DNA from: Bradyrhizobium sp. Ec3.3
GTDB taxonomy: Bacteria; Pseudomonadota; Alphaproteobacteria; Rhizobiales; Xanthobacteraceae
Assembly: GCF_000472925.1 (NCBI RefSeq)
Contig: NZ_AXAS01000018.1
Location: 62,001 to 126,000 of the forward strand
Length of the DNA stretch: 64,000 bases
Reading direction: 5' to 3'
Below are positions 53,351-61,801 of the stretch, piece after piece. A program made the position numbers and the translations under genes. Under the pieces are notes generated by a model. The model did no database searches, was not told the origin of the DNA, and saw only the letters and a program-made list of their open reading frames with translations. Each line of letters begins with the position of its first letter. Position 1 is the first letter of the stretch.

Positions 53351-53941
53351 CTACTCCTCCTTCTTCGACATCCGCTCGAGGCGCTCCTGCATGTCCTTCA
53401 TCTGCTGGCGCAGTTCGTCGATGTTGTCGCTCTTCGGCGCCTCGCCGTTGGCTTCCGGCTCGGGCTCCGGCGTTGCGGAGCGCTGCGGGGTCGCGAACGG
53501 CTTGAACATCGAGAAGGTCTGCTGGAACAGCTCCATGTTGCGGCGGACCTGCTCCTCCAGTGGCGCAAAGGGCGTGCCGGACAGGGTATTGGCGAGCTGC
53601 TTGCGGAATTTCTCCTGCTCCTGGGTCAGCGTCGCGAGCGACTGCTCCAGATATTTCGGCACCACCATCTGCATGCTGTCGCCGTAGAAGCGGATCAGCT
53701 GGCGCAGGAAGGTGGTGGGCAAGAGGTTCTGGCCGGCCTTGTTCTCCTGCTCGAAGATGATCTGGGCGAGCACCGAGCGGGTGATGTCGTCGCCGGTCTT
53801 GGCGTCATAAACCAGGAAATCCTCGCCTTCCTTCACCATGGCGGCGAGGTCTTCCAGCGTCACATAGGTGCTCGTTCCGGTGTTATAGAGCCGGCGGTTA
53901 GCGTATTTTTTGATTGTGGTGGGTTGGTCTGATTTCGCCAT
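53351..53941 (-). CDS. phaR: Polyhydroxyalkanoate synthesis repressor PhaR
   Basis: A 196-residue regulator. The N-terminal DNA-binding region, TTIKKYANRRLYNTGTSTYVTLEDLA, and the granule-binding segment, FLRQLIRFYGDSMQMVVPKYLEQSL, are characteristic of PhaR. A coiled coil at the end (NIDELRQQMKDMQERLERM) may support oligomers. PhaR binds PHB granules; when granules are present it leaves promoters, relieving repression of phasin and its own gene. It is divergent from phaA. Confidence 0.95.
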   Translation of the reverse strand: MAKSDQPTTIKKYANRRLYNTGTSTYVTLEDLAAMVKEGEDFLVYDAKTGDDITRSVLAQIIFEQENKAGQNLLPTTFLRQLIRFYGDSMQMVVPKYLEQSLATLTQEQEKFRKQLANTLSGTPFAPLEEQVRRNMELFQQTFSMFKPFATPQRSATPEPEPEANGEAPKSDNIDELRQQMKDMQERLERMSKKEE

Positions 53942-54257
53942 GGGCTCTCACTTGCAAACGCTGAGAACGGGAACCCGGCGGGCTATGCCGCAGGGCGGGA
54001 AGAGTACGCAACGCAACAAAATAAGCATTTTCAAAGGGCTCACGCTACCGTTTTGTGCGCCACGGTTAATTGCAGAGCAAAAACTTGCTTGCGAAAGCGA
54101 CAGATGCGCTATTCTGAATGCGCTGCGGTATGAATCTGCCCCTCCGCCGATTGACATGCCGCAACGACGTTAACAGGATGCCGGGTGAGACTGGCGAGCC
54201 TTTTCGGATCGCTTGCCTGCCCCCATTTCAAAGAACCTCAAGCCCCAGGAGATGCCC
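53942..54257. promoter_or_regulatory. phaR-phaA divergent intergenic region
   Basis: This 316-base gap contains AT-rich tracts and TGC-rich blocks around 54069-54110 (TTGCAGAGCAAAAACTTGC and GCGAAAGC). PhaR proteins are known to bind TGC-rich DNA, so these are candidate sites. A weak promoter for phaA could use TTGCTT at 54085 and TATTCT at 54110, with a 19-base gap. The assignment is tentative. Confidence 0.4.
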
Positions 54258-55436
54258 ATGTCAGACGATGTTGTCATCGTCAGCGCCGCCCGCACCCCGG
54301 TCGGAAGCTTCAACGGAGCCTTCGCGACCCTTCCCGCCCACGACCTCGGCGCCATTGCCATCAAGGCCGCGCTGGAGCGCGGTGGCATCGAGCCCGGCCG
54401 GGTCTCCGAAGTCATCATGGGCCAGATCCTGACCGCAGGTCAGGGCCAGAACCCGGCCCGTCAGGCCTCGATCGCGGCCGGCATCCCGGTGGAGAGCCCG
54501 GCCTGGGGCGTCAACCAGCTCTGCGGGTCGGGCTTGCGCTCCGTCGCACTCGGCTACCAGGCGCTGCTCAACGGCGACTCCGACATCGTGGTTGCCGGCG
54601 GCCAGGAATCCATGAGCATGGCCCAGCACGCCCAGCATTTGCGCAGCGGCGTCAAGATGGGTGCCCTCGAGCTCGTCGACACCATGATCCGCGACGGGTT
54701 GTGGGATGCCTTCAACGGCTACCACATGGGCAACACCGCCGAGAACGTGGCCAAGCAATATCAGATCACCCGCGCCCAGCAGGACGAGTTTGCGGTGGCC
54801 TCGCAGAACAAGGCTGAAGCCGCGCAGAAGGCCGGCAGGTTCAAGGACGAGATCGTTCCGGTCACAATCAAGACCCGCAAGGGCGACGTCGTGGTCGATG
54901 CCGACGAGTATCCGCGCCATGGCGCTACTATCGATGCGATGACCAAGCTGCGGCCGGCCTTCGAGAAAGATGGCTCGGTGACTGCCGGCAATGCGTCGGG
55001 CATCAATGATGGCGCCGCTGCCGTCGTGCTGATGACCGCCAAGCAGGCGGCCAAGGAAGGCAAGAAGCCGATCGCCCGCATCGTGTCCTGGGCGCATGCC
55101 GGCGTCGATCCGAAGATCATGGGTACGGGGCCGATTCCGGCTTCGCGCGCCGCGCTGAAGAAGGCAGGCTGGAACATCGCCGACCTCGACCTGATCGAGG
55201 CCAACGAGGCCTTTGCGGCGCAGGCCTGCGCCGTCAACAAGGACCTCGGCTGGGATACCTCGAAGGTCAACGTCAATGGCGGCGCGATCGCGATCGGACA
55301 TCCGATCGGCGCCTCCGGCGCACGCGTGCTGGTGACGCTGCTGCACGAGATGCAGAAGCGCGATTCGAAGAAGGGTCTCGCCACGCTGTGCATCGGCGGC
55401 GGCATGGGTATCGCCATGTGCGTAGCACGTGACTGA
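54258..55436 (+). CDS. phaA: Acetyl-CoA C-acetyltransferase (beta-ketothiolase)
   Basis: A 392-residue biosynthetic thiolase. The acyl-enzyme cysteine is in NQLCGSGLRSVALGYQ, His in NGGAIAIGHPIGASGAR and the second Cys in ATLCIGGGMGIAM. The wording matches PhaA/AtoB rather than PcaF. It joins two acetyl-CoA to acetoacetyl-CoA, the first PHB step. ATG 54258 follows CCAGGAG. The acetoacetyl-CoA reductase gene follows after a 211-base gap that holds a terminator, so the two genes may be only partly co-transcribed. Confidence 0.95.
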   Translation: MSDDVVIVSAARTPVGSFNGAFATLPAHDLGAIAIKAALERGGIEPGRVSEVIMGQILTAGQGQNPARQASIAAGIPVESPAWGVNQLCGSGLRSVALGYQALLNGDSDIVVAGGQESMSMAQHAQHLRSGVKMGALELVDTMIRDGLWDAFNGYHMGNTAENVAKQYQITRAQQDEFAVASQNKAEAAQKAGRFKDEIVPVTIKTRKGDVVVDADEYPRHGATIDAMTKLRPAFEKDGSVTAGNASGINDGAAAVVLMTAKQAAKEGKKPIARIVSWAHAGVDPKIMGTGPIPASRAALKKAGWNIADLDLIEANEAFAAQACAVNKDLGWDTSKVNVNGGAIAIGHPIGASGARVLVTLLHEMQKRDSKKGLATLCIGGGMGIAMCVARD

Positions 55437-55522
55437 GAACGGGTGCGTTGCACGCGACTAAACAGGCAGCGGTTGCAACTCAAATATTCTTCGCAACCGC
55501 GTAAGCCTCGACTAAAGACAGG

Positions 55523-55547
55523 CGCCCGGCTCACCGCCGGGCGTTTT
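55523..55547 (+). terminator. Rho-independent terminator after phaA
   Basis: CGCCCGGC-TCACC-GCCGGGCG followed by TTTTGTT: an 8 bp perfect GC stem, 5-base loop and T tract. It lies about 90 bases past the phaA stop and 100 before phaB. Confidence 0.85.
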
Positions 55548-55647
55548 GTTCTTGATGTCCGTCAATCCACCCGCATAATCCGTCAGTAAAAACGATCACT
55601 CAAGTCTCTAGAAGCGCCCAGGGAAACGTCGAGGGAAGGAATACAAT

Positions 55648-56373
55648 ATGGCACGTGTTGCATTGGTCACGGGTGGTACGCGGGGCATCGGTGCTGCGAT
55701 CAGCAAGGCGCTGAAGGCGGCCGGCTACAAGGTCGCGGCGAGTTACGCCGGCAATGACGCGGCGGCGGAGAAGTTCAAGGCCGAGACCGGCATCAACGTC
55801 TACAAATGGGACGTCAGTTCCTTCGACGGCTGCGCCGAGGGCGTGAAGAAGGTCGAGGCCGAGGTCGGCCCGGTCGACGTACTCGTCAACAATGCCGGCA
55901 TCACCAAGGACGGCGCCTTCCACAAGATGAGCGTCGAGCAATGGAATGCCGTGATCGGCACCAATCTCGGCTCGCTGTTCAACATGTCGCGCCAGGTGAT
56001 CGAGGGCATGCGCGCGCGTAAATTTGGCCGCATCATCAACATCTCGTCGATCAACGGCCAGAAGGGTCAGTTCGGCCAGGTGAACTATTCCGCCGCAAAG
56101 GCCGGCGAGATCGGCTTCACCAAGGCGCTCGCACTCGAGAACGCCAAGGGTGGCGTCACCGTGAATGCGATCTGCCCGGGCTACATCAACACCGAGATGG
56201 TGCAGGCGGTGCCGAAGGACGTGCTGGAGAAGGCGATCCTGCCGCTGATTCCGATCGGCCGCCTGGGCGAGCCCGAGGAGATAGCCCGCGCGGTGGTGTT
56301 CCTCGCAGCGGATGAGGCCGGCGCCATCACCGGCTCGACACTGTCGGTCAACGGTGGCCAGTACATGGTGTGA
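55648..56373 (+). CDS. phaB: Acetoacetyl-CoA reductase
   Basis: A 241-residue short-chain dehydrogenase. The NADPH-binding motif TGGTRGIGAAI is at the start, NNAGITKDGAFHKM follows, and the catalytic residues are Ser in ISSINGQKGQFGQ and the YSAAK Tyr/Lys. The N-terminal and catalytic wording is PhaB-like rather than FabG-like. It reduces acetoacetyl-CoA to (R)-3-hydroxybutyryl-CoA for PHB. GGGAAGGAA precedes the ATG. The PHB synthase gene is not in the window. Confidence 0.95.
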   Translation: MARVALVTGGTRGIGAAISKALKAAGYKVAASYAGNDAAAEKFKAETGINVYKWDVSSFDGCAEGVKKVEAEVGPVDVLVNNAGITKDGAFHKMSVEQWNAVIGTNLGSLFNMSRQVIEGMRARKFGRIINISSINGQKGQFGQVNYSAAKAGEIGFTKALALENAKGGVTVNAICPGYINTEMVQAVPKDVLEKAILPLIPIGRLGEPEEIARAVVFLAADEAGAITGSTLSVNGGQYMV

Positions 56374-56448
56374 TGCGCAAGCATCACGCCCGATCACAAC
56401 CGTCTCGACGTCATGCCCGGGCTTGTCCCGGGCATCCACCCATGCACT

Positions 56449-56565
56449 GTCATTCCGGGGCGACTCCAACGGGTCCGGCCTTTGGCCGGCCCGATGACAG
56501 GCTCGGAGCCGAACCCGGAATCTCGAGATTCCGGGTCCGGCGCTTTGCGCCATCCCGGAATGACG
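56449..56565. repeat. Extragenic palindromic element, family B (copy 5)
   Basis: GTCATTCCGGGGCG and CCCGGAATGAC ends with the same GAACCCGGAATCTCGAGATTCCGGGT core as copy 3, plus extra CCGGCC hairpins. A smaller ATGCCCGGGCTTGTCCCGGGCAT hairpin lies just before it at 56412-56434. It separates phaB from a DMT gene starting 15 bases later. Confidence 0.8.
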
Positions 56566-56579
56566 AGGTATCCTCTCTG

Positions 56580-57449
56580 ATGGCTCCCCGCTCCGCGACA
56601 CTGATCGGATTGACCGCAATCCTGATGTGGTCCCTGCTCGCGGTGATGACGGTCGCGACCGGCAAGATCCCCGCGTTTCAGCTCGCTGCGATGACGTTTG
56701 CGATCGGCGGCCTCGTCGGTCTCCTGACCTGGATCGGTCGCAGTGGCGTGGCAGCGAGCCTGCGCCAGCCGCCGGTCGTGTGGGCCGTCGGCGTCGGCGG
56801 CCTGTTCGGCTATCACGCGCTCTATTTCCTCGCGCTGCGCTTCGCACCGCCGGCCGAAGCGGGCCTGCTCAATTATCTCTGGCCGCTGCTGATCGTGCTG
56901 TTCTCGTCCTTCCTGCCGGGCGAGCGGCTCGCCGTGCATCACGTCGTCGGCGCCGTGCTCGGCCTCGTCGGCACCGTGCTGCTGTTCGCCGGCAATACGA
57001 GCGGCTTTGCGCCGGGCCAGTTGCCGGGGCTGATCGCAGCCTTCATCGCTGCCTTCGTCTGGGCAACCTATTCGGTGCTGTCGCGCCGGCTGAAAGCGGT
57101 GCCGACCGATGCGGTTGCCGGCTTCTGCCTCGCCACCGCGCTGCTCGCCGCGCTGATGCATGCCGCGCTCGAGACCACGGTGTGGCCGGAGACGACGCTG
57201 CAATGGCTCTCGGTGATCGCGCTCGGCATCGGTCCGGTAGGTGCTGCGTTCTACGCCTGGGACATCGGCATGAAGCGCGGCGACATCCGCGTGCTGGGCG
57301 CGGCGTCCTACGCGACACCGCTGCTCTCGACGGCCTTTCTCATCGCCGCCGGCTTCGCCAAAGCCAGCGCCAACATCGCCTTCGCCGCGATCCTGATCGC
57401 CGGTGGCGGCTTGATCGCGGCGAAGGACATGGTGTTGCGGAAGCGGTGA
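56580..57449 (+). CDS. EamA-family exporter (YddG-like)
   Basis: A 289-residue protein with ten membrane spans in two EamA halves. The N-terminus, LIGLTAILMWSLLAVMTVATGKIPAFQLAAM, and the centre, PPAEAGLLNYLWPLLIVLFSSFLPGERL, resemble the aromatic amino acid exporter YddG. It may export aromatic amino acids or related metabolites. ATG 56580 is chosen because upstream codons would translate the repeat. It converges on the cupin gene. Confidence 0.85.
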   Translation: MAPRSATLIGLTAILMWSLLAVMTVATGKIPAFQLAAMTFAIGGLVGLLTWIGRSGVAASLRQPPVVWAVGVGGLFGYHALYFLALRFAPPAEAGLLNYLWPLLIVLFSSFLPGERLAVHHVVGAVLGLVGTVLLFAGNTSGFAPGQLPGLIAAFIAAFVWATYSVLSRRLKAVPTDAVAGFCLATALLAALMHAALETTVWPETTLQWLSVIALGIGPVGAAFYAWDIGMKRGDIRVLGAASYATPLLSTAFLIAAGFAKASANIAFAAILIAGGGLIAAKDMVLRKR

Positions 57450-57465
57450 GGGCGTTTGCCCGCCG

Positions 57466-57888
57466 CTAGGGCTCCCAGCCCTTCGGCGCGAGCTCGAACT
57501 TTGCGAACTCGAAGGCCGGCGCCACGGTGCAGCCCACCAGCGTCCATTCGCCTGATGTCTCCGCCATCTGCCAGGCCTGCGCCGGCACGATCGCTTGCGG
57601 CCGCTCGCCGTGCGCGAGCCCGGTGCCGAGCCGCACCTCGTGCTGCGAGCAGCCCTCATGCGCAATGCGCAGCGTCAAGGGGCTGCCCGCGTAGTAGTGC
57701 CAGACCTCGACCGCATCGATGCGATGCCAGTGCGAGCGCTCCCCGCGCGCCAGCAGGAAGTAGATCGAGGTCGAGCGTGAGCGTCCTTGCGCGTCGGTCG
57801 TCTGGTCGCGAAACGTCTCACGGTAGTGCCCGCCCTCGGGATGCGGTCTCAGCTCCAGGCGCGCGATGATCTCGGCTGCTGTCGGCAT
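57466..57888 (-). CDS. Cupin superfamily protein (DUF985/cupin_5)
   Basis: A 140-residue beta-barrel protein. RLELRPHPEGGHYRETFRD, STSIYFLLARGERSHWHRIDAVEVWHYYAGSPL and a C-terminal GCTVAPAFEFAKFEL are the three blocks of the DUF985 family. His residues in SHWHRID could bind a metal. The activity is not known. It starts nine bases after the gloB stop, so the two genes are almost surely in one operon. Confidence 0.9.
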   Translation of the reverse strand: MPTAAEIIARLELRPHPEGGHYRETFRDQTTDAQGRSRSTSIYFLLARGERSHWHRIDAVEVWHYYAGSPLTLRIAHEGCSQHEVRLGTGLAHGERPQAIVPAQAWQMAETSGEWTLVGCTVAPAFEFAKFELAPKGWEP

Positions 57889-57897
57889 CGATCCCCG

Positions 57898-58665
57898 TCA
57901 GGACTTGTTCTTGCGTTCGCGCAATTCGCCGAACACGATGGCGCCATCGGCGCCCTTCATGTGTAGCTTGGCTGCAACCGAGGGGTCATCGGCGCGCAGG
58001 AACACATTTGTTCGCTTCTCATCACCAAGCAGTGAGGGGATCGTGGGCTTGTTCTCGGCGCGGAGCCTGGTCACCTCTGCCGCGCGGGCCTGGAGCGCCT
58101 GATTGTCAGGCTCGATGGTGAGCGCGAACTTGACGTTGGAGGCGGTGTATTCGTGGCCGCAATAGAGCTTGAAGTCGTCGGGCAGCGCCCGCAGCTTCAG
58201 GAGCGAATCCCACATCATCGGGTAGTTGCCCTCGAACACGCGACCGCAGCCGATCGAGAACAGCGTGTCGGCGGCGAACACCGTCTTCTCGGCGTCGAAC
58301 ACGTACGAGACATGGTCGAGCGTATGACCGGGCGTCTCTAGGACGCGCGCGAGCAGGCTGCCGACCTTGATGACGTCGGCATTGACGACGCGCAAATCGA
58401 CATTGGCGATTTTCGTCGTCTTGTCATGCGGCGCGACGACGCGGCAATTATATTTCTGCTTCAGCTCGGCGACGCCGCCGATATGGTCGCCATGGTGATG
58501 AGTGATGAGAATGTCGGTGAGCGTCCAGCCTTCGCGCTCCAGCGCCTTCAGGATCGGCCCGGCTTCGGGCGCGTCGATCGAGGCGGTTGCCTTGGTTTCC
58601 GTATCGTGGATCAGATAACCGAAATTGTCGTTTAAACAGGTGAAAGTACGAATTTCGGCGGCCAT
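57898..58665 (-). CDS. gloB: Hydroxyacylglutathione hydrolase (glyoxalase II)
   Basis: A 255-residue metallo-beta-lactamase-fold enzyme. The dinuclear metal motif is THHHGDHIGG, with further ligands in ETPGHTLDHVSY, FAADTLFSIGCGRVFEG and CGHEYTASN. The C-terminal domain binds glutathione. It hydrolyses S-lactoylglutathione to D-lactate, clearing methylglyoxal. ATG 58665 follows GGAG; the reading frame stays open a further 286 codons upstream, but that is antisense to the methyltransferase gene and not coding. Confidence 0.95.
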   Translation of the reverse strand: MAAEIRTFTCLNDNFGYLIHDTETKATASIDAPEAGPILKALEREGWTLTDILITHHHGDHIGGVAELKQKYNCRVVAPHDKTTKIANVDLRVVNADVIKVGSLLARVLETPGHTLDHVSYVFDAEKTVFAADTLFSIGCGRVFEGNYPMMWDSLLKLRALPDDFKLYCGHEYTASNVKFALTIEPDNQALQARAAEVTRLRAENKPTIPSLLGDEKRTNVFLRADDPSVAAKLHMKGADGAIVFGELRERKNKS

Positions 58666-58773
58666 GACATCTCCATCGCGCTCAGCCCCGGCAAACAGAT
58701 ATGGCGTTAACGTTGCGCAGGCAATGCAATATTCCGCGCGCCCAGGCCGCCGGGCGCATGTTACATTGCGGCC

Positions 58774-59517
58774 ATGAGCATTGATGTCATTGATCTGCGT
58801 GACTTCTATTCGCGCCGCCTCGGGATCGTGGCGCGCCAATTGATCAATCGCGGGATCAGGGAACGCTGGCCGGGTGCCGAGGGGCAGCGGGTGCTCGGCA
58901 TCGGCTATCCCACCCCCTATCTCGGCCTGTTCCGCGAGGACGCCGAGCGCTGCATCGCCTTCATGCCGGCCGCTCAGGGCGTGTTGAAATGGCCCACAGG
59001 CCGGCCGGCGCTGGCCTCTCTGGTCGATGAGTTCTCGCTGCCGCTGCCGGATGCCGCGGTTGACCGCATCCTGCTCGTCCATGCGCTCGAGATCTGCGAC
59101 GATCCGGCGGCGCTGCTGCGCGAGGTGTGGCGGGTGCTGGCGCCATCGGGCCGCGTCATTGCAGTGATCCCGAACCGGCGCGGGGTGTGGACTCGCACCG
59201 AGAACACGCCCTTCGGCCATGGCCGGCCGTATTCGCGCGCACAGATCACCGACCTGCTGCGCCAGACCTGGTTCACGCCGACCGCCTGGGGCGAGGCGCT
59301 GTTCATGCCGCCCTATGCCGGCGGCTGGCTGTTGAAGTCGGCGCTGATGTGGGAGAGTGCGGGCGCCGCGCTGTCGCTGCCGTTTGCTGGCGTGCACATC
59401 GTGGAAGCGACCAAGCAGGTCTATCGCGTGATCCCGGCGAAGCGCGAACGCGCGCGGCTGATCCCTTCTTTGAAGCCCGTGCTGGTGCCGTCCTCGACGA
59501 CGGTGACGCGGAGCTGA
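58774..59517 (+). CDS. Class I SAM-dependent methyltransferase
   Basis: A 247-residue methyltransferase of the Methyltransf_11 type. The motif I region is QRVLGIGYPTPYLGLF, followed by LPLPDAAVDRILLVHALEICDDPAALLREVWRVLAPSGRVIAVIPNRR, the central part of the Rossmann domain. The substrate is unknown. It is commonly found divergent from gloB in Bradyrhizobium-like genomes, which may reflect shared regulation; this is recollection, not tested here. A strong terminator follows it. Confidence 0.88.
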   Translation: MSIDVIDLRDFYSRRLGIVARQLINRGIRERWPGAEGQRVLGIGYPTPYLGLFREDAERCIAFMPAAQGVLKWPTGRPALASLVDEFSLPLPDAAVDRILLVHALEICDDPAALLREVWRVLAPSGRVIAVIPNRRGVWTRTENTPFGHGRPYSRAQITDLLRQTWFTPTAWGEALFMPPYAGGWLLKSALMWESAGAALSLPFAGVHIVEATKQVYRVIPAKRERARLIPSLKPVLVPSSTTVTRS

Positions 59518-59523
59518 CAGCAA

Positions 59524-59551
59524 AACGCCCCGCGGGCCGGGGGCGTTTTTT
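59524..59551 (+). terminator. Rho-independent terminator after the methyltransferase gene
   Basis: AACGCCCC-GCGGGCCG-GGGGCGTT followed by a run of Ts (59546-59551). The run of As at 59522-59525 lets it work on the minus strand too, ending the DUF4167 transcript. Confidence 0.85.
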
Positions 59552-59583
59552 CATGTCGGATAAATCGAAGCGGGCTTTGCGGC

Positions 59584-60348
59584 CTACTCACCGGGCGCGA
59601 GATCGTCGCTCGAGGCGGCCGGCGCTGCCTCGCGGTCGGGGCGCGGGCCATGCGGCCGGCGGCGCCGCCGCGGATAGCGCTCACCGCCACCGCCGCCTTC
59701 GAAGCCACCCTGGCCGCCATTGATCTGCGGCTGTGCGCCGGTGATGAAGGAGGGCAGGCGATCGACGCTGCCGGCATCCGCAATCACCGGCTGCGGCTGG
59801 TTCTGCGGTTGCGGTTGCGGCTGGGGCTCATATTGCGGCTGCGGACGGTGGTCGCGATCGCGATGCTCGCGCGGCTGCTGCTGGTTGCGCTGATAGGGCT
59901 GGCCCTCGCCGCGCTGGTGGTCACGCTGATGGTCGCGGTCGCGCATATAGGGCTGCTGCTGGGGCTGCGGGACGAAGCCGGGCTCCTGGCCGAAGTTCGA
60001 AAAACTCTCGCCGTCGTCTTCGCTGTCGTCGCTGCTGACGACGACCTCTTCACCGCTGCGCGGCTGTTGTTGGTTCTGGCGGAATTGCTCCTGGGCGGCC
60101 GCGATCAGGCGGAAATAATGCTCGGCGTGCTGGTAGTAGTTCTCGGCCGCAACCGGGTCGCCGGAAGAGCGCGCGTCGCGCGCAAGCTGAAGATATTTTT
60201 CGGCGATGTGCGAGGCTGTGCCGCGGATCTTGATGTCGGGTCCGTTGGACTCGTAAACCCGGGTCATCGGGTTCTGGCCGCGCCGGTTATTGTTGTTGTT
60301 GTTGTTATTCCGGTTGCGCATCCGCTGCTTGTTCTGACCGTTTCTCAT
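59584..60348 (-). CDS. DUF4167 protein with Asn and Gln/Pro-rich low-complexity regions
   Basis: A 254-residue protein. The conserved DUF4167 block lies at about residues 10-90: RRGQNPMTRVYESNGPDIKIRGTASHIAEKYLQLARDA and AENYYQHAEHYFRLI. A run of eight Asn at residues 14-21 precedes it. The remainder is low complexity: Gln/Pro/Arg repeats, Asp/Glu stretch, a Gly-rich run and a basic RRRRRP tail, suggesting RNA or nucleic acid binding and disorder. The function is unknown. In alphaproteobacteria it usually lies beside prmC, as here. Confidence 0.9.
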   Translation of the reverse strand: MRNGQNKQRMRNRNNNNNNNNRRGQNPMTRVYESNGPDIKIRGTASHIAEKYLQLARDARSSGDPVAAENYYQHAEHYFRLIAAAQEQFRQNQQQPRSGEEVVVSSDDSEDDGESFSNFGQEPGFVPQPQQQPYMRDRDHQRDHQRGEGQPYQRNQQQPREHRDRDHRPQPQYEPQPQPQPQNQPQPVIADAGSVDRLPSFITGAQPQINGGQGGFEGGGGGERYPRRRRRPHGPRPDREAAPAASSDDLAPGE

Positions 60349-60817
60349 GTCCTGCCTTTAATTCCAGCCCTTGAAAAGTTCGTACGCGTTACTGCTGTTG
60401 AGAGTGACCTGAATTGCTGCGACGCAGGCTTCATACGCGCGCAGCGCACGCCTCAAGACCCTGCCGAGTTCCTGTCAATGTCGTGACCTTCGCGTTCAAC
60501 CAAGACGCGTTCCCCATCGCCAGCGCCCATCGCCGGCGAACCCATTCATTCTGCCTGCCGAAACAAGCCCTGGTTTCTTGCGTAAATCTTCAAGCGCAAT
60601 ATCAGGCTTTCGTTCACTTTGCGGTCGGAAAGCAGCGCAGCTCCACGGGCCATCGCGCTTAACAGGACCTGCGGCTTGGAACCTTCAATCCAGTGCAGCT
60701 CTCGCCTTGAGAGCCCGGCTTTCGCCCGTAGGTCTACGGGGCCGGCACCGATGTTTGACCGGAACGTAGTCGTTCCCACGGGATATTCCAAGAGGTTTTT
60801 GCTGCCCAATCGGGCTT
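60349..60817. other. 469 bp gap without a convincing gene
   Basis: It lies between prmC and the DUF4167 gene, both on the minus strand. A 87-codon frame on the minus strand (60546-60809) has no ribosome site and no familiar sequence. The leader and promoter of the DUF4167 gene should lie near 60350-60450. No tRNA or strong hairpin was seen. Confidence 0.45.
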
Positions 60818-61726
60818 TTATGGGGGCATTTTTCGGGCCGACACGGCCCTTAAGACGCCCGCCAGGTCAGCCTTGGGCGGCCTGTCCACCTCTAACGCCG
60901 CAGCTGCCATCAAGGTTTCAATGCCGCGTGCCTGACCTTGTCCGGCCTCCACCACCAAGGCTCCGCCGGGGGCCAGAAGCTCCGCCGCCTGCGGTATCAG
61001 GGCGCGGTAGGCGTCGAAGCCGTCCTTGCCGCCGTCGAGCGCAAGGCGCGGATCGTAGTCGCGGACCTCGACGCTCAAATTCGCGATGTCGCCCGAGGGA
61101 ATGTAGGGCGGGTTCGACACGATCAGGTCGAAGGGACCCGCGAGCGCGGCTGCGTAGTAGCAGGCGATGAAGGCGGAACGGTCGGCGAGGCCAAGCGCTG
61201 TCGCGTTAGCCTTCGCGGTGCCCAGCGCGGTCAGGCTGACATCGGTGCCGACGCCGAACGCATCCGGAATCTCATGCAACAGCGCAAGCAGGATTGCGCC
61301 CGAACCCACGCCGATATCGGCGATCCGCGGCGGCCGTCCTGAGACGGGACGTTCGCGAAAGATCTCCAGCGCCAGCTCGACGACGGTCTCGGTGTCGGGC
61401 CGTGGCACCAGCGTTGCGTCCGAAAGCTGAAGGGTGAGGCCCCAAAATTCCCTGGTTCCGAGAATGCGCGCGACCGGTTCGCCCACGAGGCGACGCTGCG
61501 CGTAGCGTTCGAGCTGCGCGGCCTCGGTGGGCGTGAGTGGCCGGCTCGCCTGCGTGATCAGCCCGGTCAGATCGAGGCCCAGCACGGCTCCGACGAGCAG
61601 GCGCGCCTCGATCTCGGCCTCGTCGATGGCGGCCGACCGCAGCCGCGCCGCCAAAATGCGCCGCGTGCTCTCGATACTGCTCCCGGGAACGAAATCTGTC
61701 ACCGCTGGACCATCCTGCCTCGCCAC
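60818..61726 (-). CDS. prmC: Peptide chain release factor N5-glutamine methyltransferase
   Basis: A 302-residue enzyme starting at GTG 61726. The N-terminal helical domain is followed by the SAM-binding region IADIGVGSGAILLALL and the catalytic NPPY in IVSNPPYIPSGD. REFWGLTL and VPRPDTETVVE are further PrmC markers. It methylates the Gln of the GGQ motif in RF1 and RF2. The usual partner prfA is not upstream; a plus-strand HIT gene lies there instead. Confidence 0.94.
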   Translation of the reverse strand: MARQDGPAVTDFVPGSSIESTRRILAARLRSAAIDEAEIEARLLVGAVLGLDLTGLITQASRPLTPTEAAQLERYAQRRLVGEPVARILGTREFWGLTLQLSDATLVPRPDTETVVELALEIFRERPVSGRPPRIADIGVGSGAILLALLHEIPDAFGVGTDVSLTALGTAKANATALGLADRSAFIACYYAAALAGPFDLIVSNPPYIPSGDIANLSVEVRDYDPRLALDGGKDGFDAYRALIPQAAELLAPGGALVVEAGQGQARGIETLMAAAALEVDRPPKADLAGVLRAVSARKMPP

Positions 61727-61801
61727 GTGGATAGGACGATGGCCCTGCTTGCGTCAACGGAAGCGGTCGCGTTTGATCGGCGAAAATGCACGGTAACAGC
61801 C

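Noticed and set aside
58666..59523. N-terminal extension giving gloB 541 residues
   Set aside because: Normal glyoxalase II length starts at 58665 with a ribosome site; the extension is antisense to the methyltransferase gene.
60546..60809. 87-codon frame between prmC and the DUF4167 gene
   Set aside because: No ribosome site, no familiar sequence and unremarkable composition.
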